From the NCBI GenBank assembly GCA_018242525.1, contig JAFEBS010000038.1:20001-84000 (forward strand): a stretch of 64,000 nucleotides of DNA. The letters run 5' to 3'. The stretch comes from Planctomycetota bacterium (lineage in GTDB: Bacteria; Planctomycetota; Planctomycetia; Planctomycetales; Planctomycetaceae). Positions 18,423 through 25,997 of this stretch are shown here, one piece after another; positions within the stretch are counted from its first letter, which is position 1; each line of letters opens with the position of its first letter. The notes beneath the pieces are model-generated. The model saw only the letters and a program-made list of their open reading frames with translations. It was not told the DNA's origin and made no database searches. The position numbers were made by a program, and so were the translations under genes.

Positions 18423-19424
18423 TCAGTCGATGACGGTCGCGCGCAACAGTGCGGCCGCATCTTCGGGTGGCACTTCGTTCAGGAAGCAGCCGCTGCCCCA
18501 CTCGTAACCAGCCACTCGCGTCAGCCGCGGAAACACCTCGAAGTGCCAGCGAAAGTGTGGCAGTTCCGGCGTCCGAAACGGGGCTGAGTGCAGGTAGTAA
18601 TTGCAGGGCGGGTCGTTCAACCCGACATCCAGTTTCCGCAGGACGGTCTTCAAAACGGTTCCCAGTTCGGGCAGAGCATCGATGGGAGTCGACTCAAAGT
18701 GACTGCCTGGATGTCGGGGCATGATCCAGACTTCGTACGCAAACCGGCTGGCAAACGGGCAGAACGCCAGAAAGCGGTCGGTCTGCAGGACGATCCGCGT
18801 TTCGATCGTCAGTTCCTGCTGGATCATGGCGGCAAACACCGATTCGCCATGACGTTCATAGAATTCCAGACCGCCAGTCAGTTCGTCAGTGATGGATCGC
18901 GGTACAAACGGAGTGGCAATCAACTGGGAATGGCTGTGGTGGACGGATGCCCCAGCCAGGGCTCCCTGGTTCTTGAAGATCATCGCATGAGCCAGCCGCG
19001 GATCATGTCGCAACTGAGCCAGGCGATCATGATAGACCGCCAGAACGTCGCGGACGTTTTCGACGCTGAGCCGGGACAAATTCGGTTCACTCTGGGGGCA
19101 CTCGACGATTACCTCGTGAACTCCGATGCCGTCGGTTTGCTGATAAATGCCGTTGTGCTGAACTTCAGTCGATCCGCCGTCATTGACGGCCGGATACTTG
19201 TTGGGCAGGACTCGCACGCGCCAACCGGGTTCGTTCGGTTTTGAGTCTGCGTCCCGAATCGCCAGAACTTCGGGGGGGGTTGTCGCTTCCGCCCCTTCCG
19301 CGAAAGGGTCTTCGTGAGTAGCGACAGCGCGCGGTTCGTCGACCACTTCAATGGGGCGTGCGGCGCGTTCGGGAGCCATGATCACCCAGCGTGGCACCAG
19401 CGGATCTTTGCGGATTTCGGACAC
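18423..19424 (-). CDS. galT: Galactose-1-phosphate uridylyltransferase family protein (HIT superfamily), zinc cysteines missing
   Basis: The 333-residue protein has the GalT fold: N-terminal start RKDPLVPRWVIMAPERAARP, then TPPE, the VLPNKYPA motif, GVHEVIVECP, and the active-site triad motif H-S-H-S-Q in ASVHHSHSQLIATP, with HFRWHFEVFPR near the C-terminus. Such enzymes transfer nucleotidyl groups through a covalent histidine intermediate in the Leloir pathway. Two features are off-family: the usual CPFCPG zinc site reads D-P-F-A-E-G, and the usual HPHxQ is HSHSQ. It follows glgA on the same strand after 39 bp, so it may belong to glycogen/ADP-glucose metabolism; ADP-glucose phosphorylase-like activity is a possible alternative. 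Cytoplasmic. Confidence 0.88.
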   Translation of the reverse strand: MSEIRKDPLVPRWVIMAPERAARPIEVVDEPRAVATHEDPFAEGAEATTPPEVLAIRDADSKPNEPGWRVRVLPNKYPAVNDGGSTEVQHNGIYQQTDGIGVHEVIVECPQSEPNLSRLSVENVRDVLAVYHDRLAQLRHDPRLAHAMIFKNQGALAGASVHHSHSQLIATPFVPRSITDELTGGLEFYERHGESVFAAMIQQELTIETRIVLQTDRFLAFCPFASRFAYEVWIMPRHPGSHFESTPIDALPELGTVLKTVLRKLDVGLNDPPCNYYLHSAPFRTPELPHFRWHFEVFPRLTRVAGYEWGSGCFLNEVPPEDAAALLRATVID

Positions 19425-19463
19425 GAGACATGCAGCCTGATTCTGTCGAGATTCCGGACGTGG

Positions 19464-20969
19464 TTACTTTTCTTCGCCTTCGCATTCCGAGTCCCGTCGA
19501 CGAGCGGCGATGGCACGCTCATAGATGCGAACGTACTCGGCCGCACTGCGTTTCCAGGACCAGTCGCGTCGCATTCCGTTCAACTGCAACCGCCGCCAGG
19601 CCGCCTTGTCGGCAAACAGGGATCGGGCCCGACTGATATTCCAGAACAGCGCATCACCACGGAAATCTGTGAAGGTGAACCCGTTGGCGGTTCCATTGAT
19701 TCGATTGATGTCCGAAGCATCAATCACCGAGTCCGCCAGTCCGCCCACGGCACGGACGATCGGGACAGTCCCATAAATCAGGCTGTACATCTGATTCAGC
19801 CCGCACGGTTCGAATTCGCTCGGCATCAGGAACACATCGCATCCGGCTTCGATCTGATGCGACAACGGTTCATTATATCCGATGGTGGTCGAGACCCTGT
19901 CGGGGTGGTCGGCCGCCAGTTGTGACATCAGTGCTTCATACCGCGGATCACCACTGCCCAGGAAAATCAGTTGCACGTCCTGATCCAGCAGCACGTCCGC
20001 ACACTGTCCGATTAGCGAGAAGCCTTTCTGGCTGGTCATTCTCGAGATACTGCCGAACAACGGGACATCCGCCCGGACCGGCAGTCCCAGTTGCTTCTGG
20101 ATCGCAGCTTTGCAGACGGCCTTGCCGTCCAGGTCATCTGCCGAATACTTCTGAGCGATGTGCGGGTCCGTGGCCGGATTCCAGATCTCGGTATCCACAC
20201 CGTTCAGGATCCCGACCAGGTCATCCTTGCGAGCGGTCAGGGCGCCATGCAGCCCATATCCATATTCGGGCGTTTGAATCTCGCGGGCATACGTCGGGCT
20301 GACCGTGGTGATCATGTCCGCGAATGAAATGCCTGTCTTCAACAGGTTCAAATGGCCAAAGAACTCCATTTGACGCCAGTTGAAGTATTTCCAGTCCAGC
20401 CGCGTCAGATTCATATCCCAGTGCCAGAACCGACCCTGGAACGCCATGTTGTGAATCGTAAACACGGTCGCCTGTTGCTCGTAACCGGCGATCTGCCGCA
20501 TCTCGGCCGCGACGAGCGCGGGGATCAGTCCCGTCTGCCAGTCGTTGGCGTGGATGATCTGTGGAGCCAGATGAAGTCGCTCAATGGCGTCGATCACCGC
20601 CCGGCTGAAGAAGACAAATCGTTCGCAGTTGTCGCGGTAGTCCTGGTCGTTTTCCACGTACAGACCGGGGCGATCGAAGTAGCCCGGTTGGTCAATCAGG
20701 TAGACCGTCACCCTGGCATCGGGCAAGCTCGATTTCAGGACTCTCGCTTCGACCGTTTTCTGGCCGACGCCGACGCGTAGCGTCACACCGATGTCGTCCA
20801 GCGGCGGAGCTGTCGAGTTGCGTGCATGAACCTGTGGATAATGCGGGACAAAGATCGAAACGTCGTGGCCCATAAGTGACAGGGCCTTCGGAAGCGCTGA
20901 AGCCACATCTGCCAACCCGCCGGTCTTGGAAAATGGAACCGCTTCGGAACTGGCAACCACAATCCGCAT
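19464..20969 (-). CDS. glgA: Glycogen synthase (ADP-glucose type)
   Basis: GlgA extends alpha-1,4-glucan chains from ADP-glucose in the cytoplasm. The 501-residue protein is a GT5/GT-B enzyme with the N-terminal ADP-glucose-binding motif KTGGLADV (about residues 16-23), HANDWQTGLIPAL in the N domain, the conserved ILNGVDTEIWNP, SRMTSQKG at the start of the C domain, and the active-site loop PSEFEPCGLNQMYSLIYGTVPIV. Length is normal. The ATG at 20969 has GAGAGG about ten bases upstream. It is the first gene of a pair with the GalT-family gene. No glgC or glgB is in the window. Confidence 0.94.
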   Translation of the reverse strand: MRIVVASSEAVPFSKTGGLADVASALPKALSLMGHDVSIFVPHYPQVHARNSTAPPLDDIGVTLRVGVGQKTVEARVLKSSLPDARVTVYLIDQPGYFDRPGLYVENDQDYRDNCERFVFFSRAVIDAIERLHLAPQIIHANDWQTGLIPALVAAEMRQIAGYEQQATVFTIHNMAFQGRFWHWDMNLTRLDWKYFNWRQMEFFGHLNLLKTGISFADMITTVSPTYAREIQTPEYGYGLHGALTARKDDLVGILNGVDTEIWNPATDPHIAQKYSADDLDGKAVCKAAIQKQLGLPVRADVPLFGSISRMTSQKGFSLIGQCADVLLDQDVQLIFLGSGDPRYEALMSQLAADHPDRVSTTIGYNEPLSHQIEAGCDVFLMPSEFEPCGLNQMYSLIYGTVPIVRAVGGLADSVIDASDINRINGTANGFTFTDFRGDALFWNISRARSLFADKAAWRRLQLNGMRRDWSWKRSAAEYVRIYERAIAARRRDSECEGEEK

Positions 20970-21269
20970 TTCGACGCTGCCTCTCGTACTGGAAATTCAA
21001 CCTTTGGCGGAAAACTTTGCGCACATCATCACATATCGTCCGCGAAACGCATCCCCTGCCAGTCCATCTCACAAACTTGAGAGAAACCGGGACAACATGC
21101 GGAATTTACACGACTTTCCAGGTCCTTGTCGCTCCGGCATACTCGGGTTATCGGTTGGAACCGGGATTCCACTGCAGAATCGAGGATTGTCGAGGGTCGT
21201 TGATTTCCTGTCGGCGAGCGCGCAGCCCCTGCGTTGGGCAAAGCCACCGGGCCACGGTATCCTGTGCCT
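20970..21269. other. Divergent intergenic region glgA / small membrane protein
   Basis: This 300-bp region separates glgA from the divergent membrane-protein/methyltransferase pair. No gene, RNA or clear promoter consensus is evident to me. Confidence 0.4.
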
Positions 21270-21548
21270 ATGAATGAATCTTCAGCAACCCCTGCAGAAC
21301 TTCCGTGGCCGGTCCGGTTCAGACAGTACTTGCGACACCTGGCCATTCGCATTTGCATTTACCTGTTCGTGTATCTGGCCCTGGCAATTCTGACGATCGG
21401 GCCATGCTTCTGGTACTGGTTCGAGGCGACGTACGCCAATGGCCCGCGCTGGATTGCCAAGTTTTACGCGCCCCTGCTCTGGTTGTGTGACCATGTCTGG
21501 CCGATCGGATGGCTGGTCAATCAATACGTGAACTGGTGGATTCTGTGA
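21270..21548 (+). CDS. Small membrane protein, unknown function, coupled to the next gene
   Basis: I do not recognise this 92-residue protein. After a polar N-terminus of about 25 residues it has one or two strongly hydrophobic segments (LAIRICIYLFVYLALAILTI, and a second Trp-rich stretch WLCDHVWPIGWLV). The ATG at 21270 is chosen over an upstream in-frame start because it begins the polar segment directly before the helix. Its TGA overlaps the ATG of the downstream methyltransferase (TGATG), which indicates translational coupling and supports expression. Inner-membrane location is inferred. Confidence 0.7.
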   Translation: MNESSATPAELPWPVRFRQYLRHLAIRICIYLFVYLALAILTIGPCFWYWFEATYANGPRWIAKFYAPLLWLCDHVWPIGWLVNQYVNWWIL

Positions 21549-22756
21549 TGCCGGACAATGCCACGTTTCCACCCGACAGTCCGCCGACGGACGCGGTCAA
21601 TGACGAATGCCGCGTCCTGATGGAACTGCATCAGACGCCGCAGATCCTGCAACTGGTCGCCGGATGGTCCGGGACGGAGCTTGCGCTCCAGTCACAGTTG
21701 CGACAGCAGTTTTCCGACGAGTTGGTGCGCGCGGCAGTTTCCCTGCACGAATTGCGACGCAAGGCGGCCGGGAAATTCACGAAGGCCGCGTCGATGTGGT
21801 TTGATCGCCGGGGTCTGGAACAATCGACCGCTGAACAGGTATCGCATCACAAGGCCGCCAGATTTGATGACGCGGTCTGGGACCTGTGCTGTGGAATTGG
21901 GGGGGACGCCATCGCGATCGCCGAGCGCTGTTCGGTAACGGCCATCGATCTCAATCCTGCCGCTTGCCAGAGAACACGATGGAATGCGGAAGCGTATGGC
22001 GTGGAATCCCGGCTGGAAACGCGCACGGCAGATGTCTTGACGCTGCAGCCGGAAGGTGTCTGGATTCATGTCGACCCGGATCGTCGGGCGGGAAGTGAGG
22101 GAAAGGCATCGCGGATCGAAGATTATGTCCCTGGCTTGCCGGAATTGATCGGGCTGATGAGCCGTTGCCGCGGTGGCGCGATCAAGGTGGGACCGGCCAG
22201 CAACTTTGGGGGCAAGTTTCCAGATGCCGAAATTGAGCTGATCAGTCTGTCGGGAGAATGCAAAGAAGCGACCGTCTGGTTTGGTGAACTGGCAGGCCGG
22301 CAACCGTTTCGTGCCACCGTGCTCCCTTCCGGCGAATCCATTGCCGGACATCCGCTGGATGCCGTGTCCGTGGTCGCCCCGCTGGGGCGCTACCTGTACG
22401 ATCCCGACCCGGCCGTCGTCCGTGCAGGTTTGATTGACGTCGTGGCGGAACGCCTGGATCTGAACCGGCTGGATGGAGCCGAAGAATACCTGACATCGGA
22501 CTCGCTGGTGAGTAGCACGTTTGTCCATCCCTTTGAGGTGCTGGCGGAGCTGCCGAACAACGAAAGCGATCTGCGTTCCTGGTTGCGGGCCTCGGATTTC
22601 GGCCAGGTGGAAATCAAATGCCGCCACATTCGCGTCCACGCGGAAACGCTGCGCCGTCGCCTGCCGCTTCCGGGAAATCAGCCCGGCGTTGTGATCCTGG
22701 CTCGACTGAATGGCAAGGCTCGCATGATCTGCGCCCGACGGATCGTGAGCGGATAA
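21548..22756 (+). CDS. Class I SAM-dependent methyltransferase with THUMP-like C-terminal domain
   Basis: This 402-residue protein has an N-terminal helical region (about 15-105), then a Rossmann methyltransferase core with the SAM-binding motif DLCCGIGGDAIAIAE (about 113-127), AIDLNPAAC as motif II and the HVDPDRR motif (about 177-183). The last ~70 residues match the THUMP-like domain seen in this family (VEIKCRHIRVHAETLRRRLP). Members are putative RNA methyltransferases; the substrate is unknown. The start codon overlaps the preceding stop as TGATG. A small GC hairpin lies at 22792-22813 after the stop. Confidence 0.87.
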   Translation: MPDNATFPPDSPPTDAVNDECRVLMELHQTPQILQLVAGWSGTELALQSQLRQQFSDELVRAAVSLHELRRKAAGKFTKAASMWFDRRGLEQSTAEQVSHHKAARFDDAVWDLCCGIGGDAIAIAERCSVTAIDLNPAACQRTRWNAEAYGVESRLETRTADVLTLQPEGVWIHVDPDRRAGSEGKASRIEDYVPGLPELIGLMSRCRGGAIKVGPASNFGGKFPDAEIELISLSGECKEATVWFGELAGRQPFRATVLPSGESIAGHPLDAVSVVAPLGRYLYDPDPAVVRAGLIDVVAERLDLNRLDGAEEYLTSDSLVSSTFVHPFEVLAELPNNESDLRSWLRASDFGQVEIKCRHIRVHAETLRRRLPLPGNQPGVVILARLNGKARMICARRIVSG

Positions 22757-23230
22757 GGGTCAATGGTCCAGTCGGTGTTGCGCCCGCAGTCTTCGCGGAG
22801 TTCACGCCGCGAATCTTGGACAGGGGCCTTCACGCTCCACCGGAAGACCCCCGCACGTCAGAACGATCATTGGCAAAGTAACACAGAATGCCAGCGATTG
22901 AGGACAGACTTGGGGGGAGCACAATCTGGTCAGGGATTGATCGCAGGTGGCACTTTCTTCCCAACTGGTTTCAGATTGATCGCTGACCAGCACGAAAGCC
23001 CCCATCGTGTCTGTACGGATGGCTGACTCCAGGCAGTCTACATCGTCTGCGACCGAGAATTCCGATTGTGCCATTGTCCGGGAATGGATTGTGCTCATTC
23101 GCAGGCAGGAGTTGAACTGGATGGGGGGCCGCGGATTCTGTCCGGGCCAGAGATGGTGTCCGCGGAAACCTTGGAAAAGAAAGGTGGCGTCAGACGGCGG
23201 ACACGTCTGAAAAATGCGGGAGAACGAAGA
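22757..23230. other. Intergenic region with no supported gene
   Basis: This 474-bp stretch follows the methyltransferase. A 7-bp hairpin TTCGCGG/CCGCGAA at 22792-22813 could end its transcript but lacks a T-tract. A 217-residue minus-strand frame (22802-23455) is open here but runs antisense to the 72-residue gene and shows no family features. Confidence 0.4.
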
Positions 23231-23449
23231 ATGCTCGAACGATTGAAGATGTTTACGTTTGTCAGTGGACACGGTGAAACCGTGGTCGATCCGCCGAATG
23301 AGGATCGCCTCAATGAGTGGCTCGCCAGCATCGATGGCGAAATCGTTGATGTCACGCAATCGGAAAGCCAGCGGGCCAATGGAGGCCACCATGTGACTGT
23401 CTGCGTGTGGTATCTTCCTGCAGCGGCAATGCCCCAAGATCCGCGTTAA
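23231..23449 (+). CDS. Small soluble protein, 72 residues, unknown function
   Basis: The product begins MLERLKMFTFVSGHGETVV and ends with the pattern GGHHVTVCVWYLP. It has no membrane segment and no recognised domain. GGGAG lies nine bases before the ATG at 23231, which is a better ribosome site than most genes here have. The stop codon is 19 bp before the next gene on the same strand, so the two are probably co-transcribed. It looks like a real small cytoplasmic protein; function is unknown. Confidence 0.6.
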   Translation: MLERLKMFTFVSGHGETVVDPPNEDRLNEWLASIDGEIVDVTQSESQRANGGHHVTVCVWYLPAAAMPQDPR

Positions 23450-23468
23450 TTCCATCCGGGGACCGGCG

Positions 23469-25493
23469 ATGCAAACGACTGACTTCCGATATCAGCGGAA
23501 ACGCCTCATTGAGACGGTGCGAGGCCGGGGAATCACGGACGAAGTGGTCCTGCAGGCGATGATTGACGTGCCTCGTGAGGAATTTGTTTCCGATGAACTG
23601 CGTGAGTTTGCCTACCGCGATGCGCCCCTGCCAATCGGCTCCGGACAGACGATCTCGCAGCCGTTCATTGTTGGCCTGATGACCGCAGCCGCGGAACTTG
23701 CGCCCGACGACCGAGTTCTGGAGATTGGCACCGGCTGCGGGTACGCTGCCGCAGTGCTGTCCCGGATTGTCAAAGAAGTCTACACCGTGGAACGCATCGA
23801 AGACCTGGCCCGATCTGCCGGTGCGAGGCTGAAACGACTGGGCTTCCACAATGTGCATGTTCGCCACGCAGACGGCACGCTCGGGTGGCCGGAACAGGCG
23901 CCATTTGATGCGATAATCGTGACGGCCGGAGGCCCCCAGGTGCCACCGCCACTGTTACAGCAACTGCGGATTGGAGGACGACTGGTCATCCCCGTTGGAG
24001 ATGAACGAACTGAGCAGGAATTGATCCGCGTCGTCCGAAGAGGGAGCGACGATTTCGAACGGACGAATCTGGGCGGTGTCCTGTTCGTCCCCCTGATTGG
24101 CCAGGCGGGCTGGCACGATGACAAAGCCCGCGTCCCGAAATCGGTACCGTCGCAGAATCAGAACAGTCGTGCCGGGATTCGGCCCGGCCATTCCAACGCA
24201 CTGCGCGACGTGGCGGAGCCGTTTGAATCCATTGAGACGGCGAACTTGAAACCTCTGCTGGATCGGATAGGAGACGCGCAGGTCGTGCTGATCGGTGAAG
24301 CCAGCCATGGAACGTCCGAGTTCTATCGCATGCGGGCTCGCATCACGAAGGCCCTGATTGAGCAGAAGAATTTCGATTTTGTCGCAGTGGAGGCTGACTG
24401 GCCCGATGCGTACCGCATCCACGACTTTGTCACTCACAAGGACCGCCCGGAGCCCCATGCGTGGGAAGCGTTTGCCCGCTTTCCGACCTGGATGTGGCGA
24501 AACGAGGAAGTCCTGGACTTCATTCACTGGCTTCGTGACTTCAACCGGAACCGCCGCGCCGTCAGACGGCCCGTCGGATTCTACGGGCTCGATCTATACA
24601 GCATGTTCACGTCGATTCATCGAGTGCTGCATTACCTGAAGGGTGTCGATCCGCAGGCCGCCGCGGTGGCGCGTGAACGCTATGGATGTCTGGCGCCCTG
24701 GCAGCAGGATCCCGCCACGTATGGTCGAGCGGCACTGAATGGTTCCTACCGCAGTTGCGAACGCGATGTTGTGCAAATGCTGCGCGATCTGGTGGCGCGG
24801 CAGGTGCATGCGGCGGTCAACGACGGCGAGGACCTGTTCGACGCGCAGTTGAACGCGCGACTGGTTGCCGATGCCGAACGGTACTACCGCGTGATGTACT
24901 ATGGTTCTGACGAGTCGTGGAATCACCGCGACCGCCACATGTTCCAGACTTTGCAGTTGCTGCGGCGTCATCACGGTGACAAAAGCAAGGCGGTCATCTG
25001 GGAGCACAACTCGCATCTGGGCAATGCCGCCGCCACACAATTTGGCCGGCGGGGCCAGATCAATGTCGGGCAACTGTGTCGCGAAGAATTCGGTGAGGAC
25101 GTCTACTCGATCGGTCAGGGAACCGATCATGGCACCGTGGCCGCCGCCACCGATTGGGAAGGTGAAATGGAAATTAAGTCGGTTCGGCCGTCACTCCCGG
25201 AAAGCTATGAGCAGCTGATGCATCTGACCGAATTGAATCAATTCTTCCTTCCATTGACGAAATCGCGGGACCAGACCCTGACGTCCAGACTCGCGGTGCC
25301 CCGTCTGGAACGGGCCATCGGCGTGATCTATCGCCCCGAGACGGAACGTCAAAGTCACTATTTTGAAGTGTCGCTGACGAAGCAGTTTGACGAATGGATC
25401 TGGTTCGACGAATCGTCGGCGGTCCATCCATTAGGCACACAGAAACTAGCCGACTACGAACCATGGCACCCATTCGCGGCCATCGATCGCTAA
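23469..25493 (+). CDS. Protein-L-isoaspartate O-methyltransferase fused to erythromycin esterase-like domain
   Basis: The 674-residue protein joins two enzymes. Residues about 1-215 are a protein-L-isoaspartate O-methyltransferase: PREEFV, the GSGQTISQPFIVGLM motif, and the SAM site VLEIGTGCGYAAAVL (about 84-98), which would repair isomerised aspartates. After a linker (about 216-250), residues about 255-670 form an erythromycin-esterase-like domain with IGEASHGTSEFYRMR, containing the conserved histidine, then VAVEADWPDAYR, FYGLDLYSM and WEHNSHLGN. The role of this second domain is unknown; homologues include erythromycin-hydrolysing esterases but most members are uncharacterised. No stop or frameshift separates the halves. 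Cytoplasmic. Confidence 0.9.
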   Translation: MQTTDFRYQRKRLIETVRGRGITDEVVLQAMIDVPREEFVSDELREFAYRDAPLPIGSGQTISQPFIVGLMTAAAELAPDDRVLEIGTGCGYAAAVLSRIVKEVYTVERIEDLARSAGARLKRLGFHNVHVRHADGTLGWPEQAPFDAIIVTAGGPQVPPPLLQQLRIGGRLVIPVGDERTEQELIRVVRRGSDDFERTNLGGVLFVPLIGQAGWHDDKARVPKSVPSQNQNSRAGIRPGHSNALRDVAEPFESIETANLKPLLDRIGDAQVVLIGEASHGTSEFYRMRARITKALIEQKNFDFVAVEADWPDAYRIHDFVTHKDRPEPHAWEAFARFPTWMWRNEEVLDFIHWLRDFNRNRRAVRRPVGFYGLDLYSMFTSIHRVLHYLKGVDPQAAAVARERYGCLAPWQQDPATYGRAALNGSYRSCERDVVQMLRDLVARQVHAAVNDGEDLFDAQLNARLVADAERYYRVMYYGSDESWNHRDRHMFQTLQLLRRHHGDKSKAVIWEHNSHLGNAAATQFGRRGQINVGQLCREEFGEDVYSIGQGTDHGTVAAATDWEGEMEIKSVRPSLPESYEQLMHLTELNQFFLPLTKSRDQTLTSRLAVPRLERAIGVIYRPETERQSHYFEVSLTKQFDEWIWFDESSAVHPLGTQKLADYEPWHPFAAIDR

Positions 25494-25519
25494 TCGTGTA
25501 GCGAATTTCACCGAGAGGC

Positions 25520-25614
25520 ATTTGCACCACGAAGGGCACGAAGATCCACGAAGGAATACAAAGAGACCTTCCTTTCTTCTCTTCGTGGATCTTCGTGCCC
25601 TTCGTGGTGCAAAT
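25520..25614. repeat. Long palindromic element, copy 1 (perfect 34-bp arms)
   Basis: The arms 25520-25553 and 25581-25614 are perfect reverse complements over 34 bp, built from short CACGAAG/CTTCGTG units, around a 27-base loop (25554-25580). A related element at 30373-30465 carries the same kind of arms and the reverse complement of this loop. The pair brackets the 1430-residue multidomain gene. Protein-like frames through such repeats are artefacts. Confidence 0.85.
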
Positions 25615-25636
25615 CCTACGTTTGATTTCCTTTTCT

Positions 25637-25662
25637 CGTTCCCAAGCTCCCGCTTGGGAACG
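25637..25662. repeat. 10-bp stem hairpin CGTTCCCAAG / CTTGGGAACG
   Basis: CGTTCCCAAG at 25637-25646 pairs perfectly with CTTGGGAACG at 25653-25662 around CTCCCG. From general knowledge, similar GTTCCCAAG...CTTGGGAAC hairpins are dispersed in many bacterial genomes. It follows copy 1 of the long palindrome closely. Confidence 0.6.
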
Positions 25663-25802
25663 CCCGTCTTCGAAGCTCCGCTTCGCGGTCGATATTCGGC
25701 AGGAGATCGCCCGATGACGGGGTCTGCCCCTTTGGAGGGCAATAGAACACCGGGAATATCGTATGGCCGGAGGGGATCAGACCCGATCAGACCCCATCTA
25801 CC

Positions 25803-25831
25803 ACCCGCGGCTAGCGCCTTGCGGCTCACAA
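25803..25831. repeat. Dispersed 29-bp intergenic repeat, copy 2
   Basis: It is identical to 13-41 apart from one base (CGCCTT instead of CGCCGT) and is in the same orientation. It lies in the repeat-rich gap upstream of the 1430-residue gene. Confidence 0.6.
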
Positions 25832-25997
25832 ATGACATTCCGTTGGGTGAATGTTCCAGGTTTATGCAAACCTGTTTAGGTCATGGAATGGCGATTTCTT
25901 TTCCACGCCAAATTCTAAACCGGTCAATTGCGATGGACCCTGCAGAGGAGTAGAAACAATTGCGAGTTAATGCTGCCTTCAGTCTTCAGGTTCATTT

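Larger units (their letters stand above)
25494..25997. other. Repeat-rich intergenic region
   Basis: This 504-bp gap contains four separate repeat signals in a row: the long palindrome at 25520-25614, the hairpin at 25637-25662, short GATCAGACCC repeats around 25775-25798, and the 29-bp dispersed repeat at 25803-25831. Small open frames across it (for example 25522-25953) are produced by the repeats and are not credible genes. Confidence 0.6.

Noticed and set aside
22802..23455. 217-codon minus-strand frame
   Set aside because: Antisense to the 72-residue gene that has a good ribosome site; no family features or hydrophobic pattern in its translation.
25522..25953. Small genes across the palindromic repeats (also near 30293-30619)
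   Set aside because: Frames are generated by CACGAAG/CTTCGTG units and are open in several phases and both strands, with no ribosome site or conserved family.
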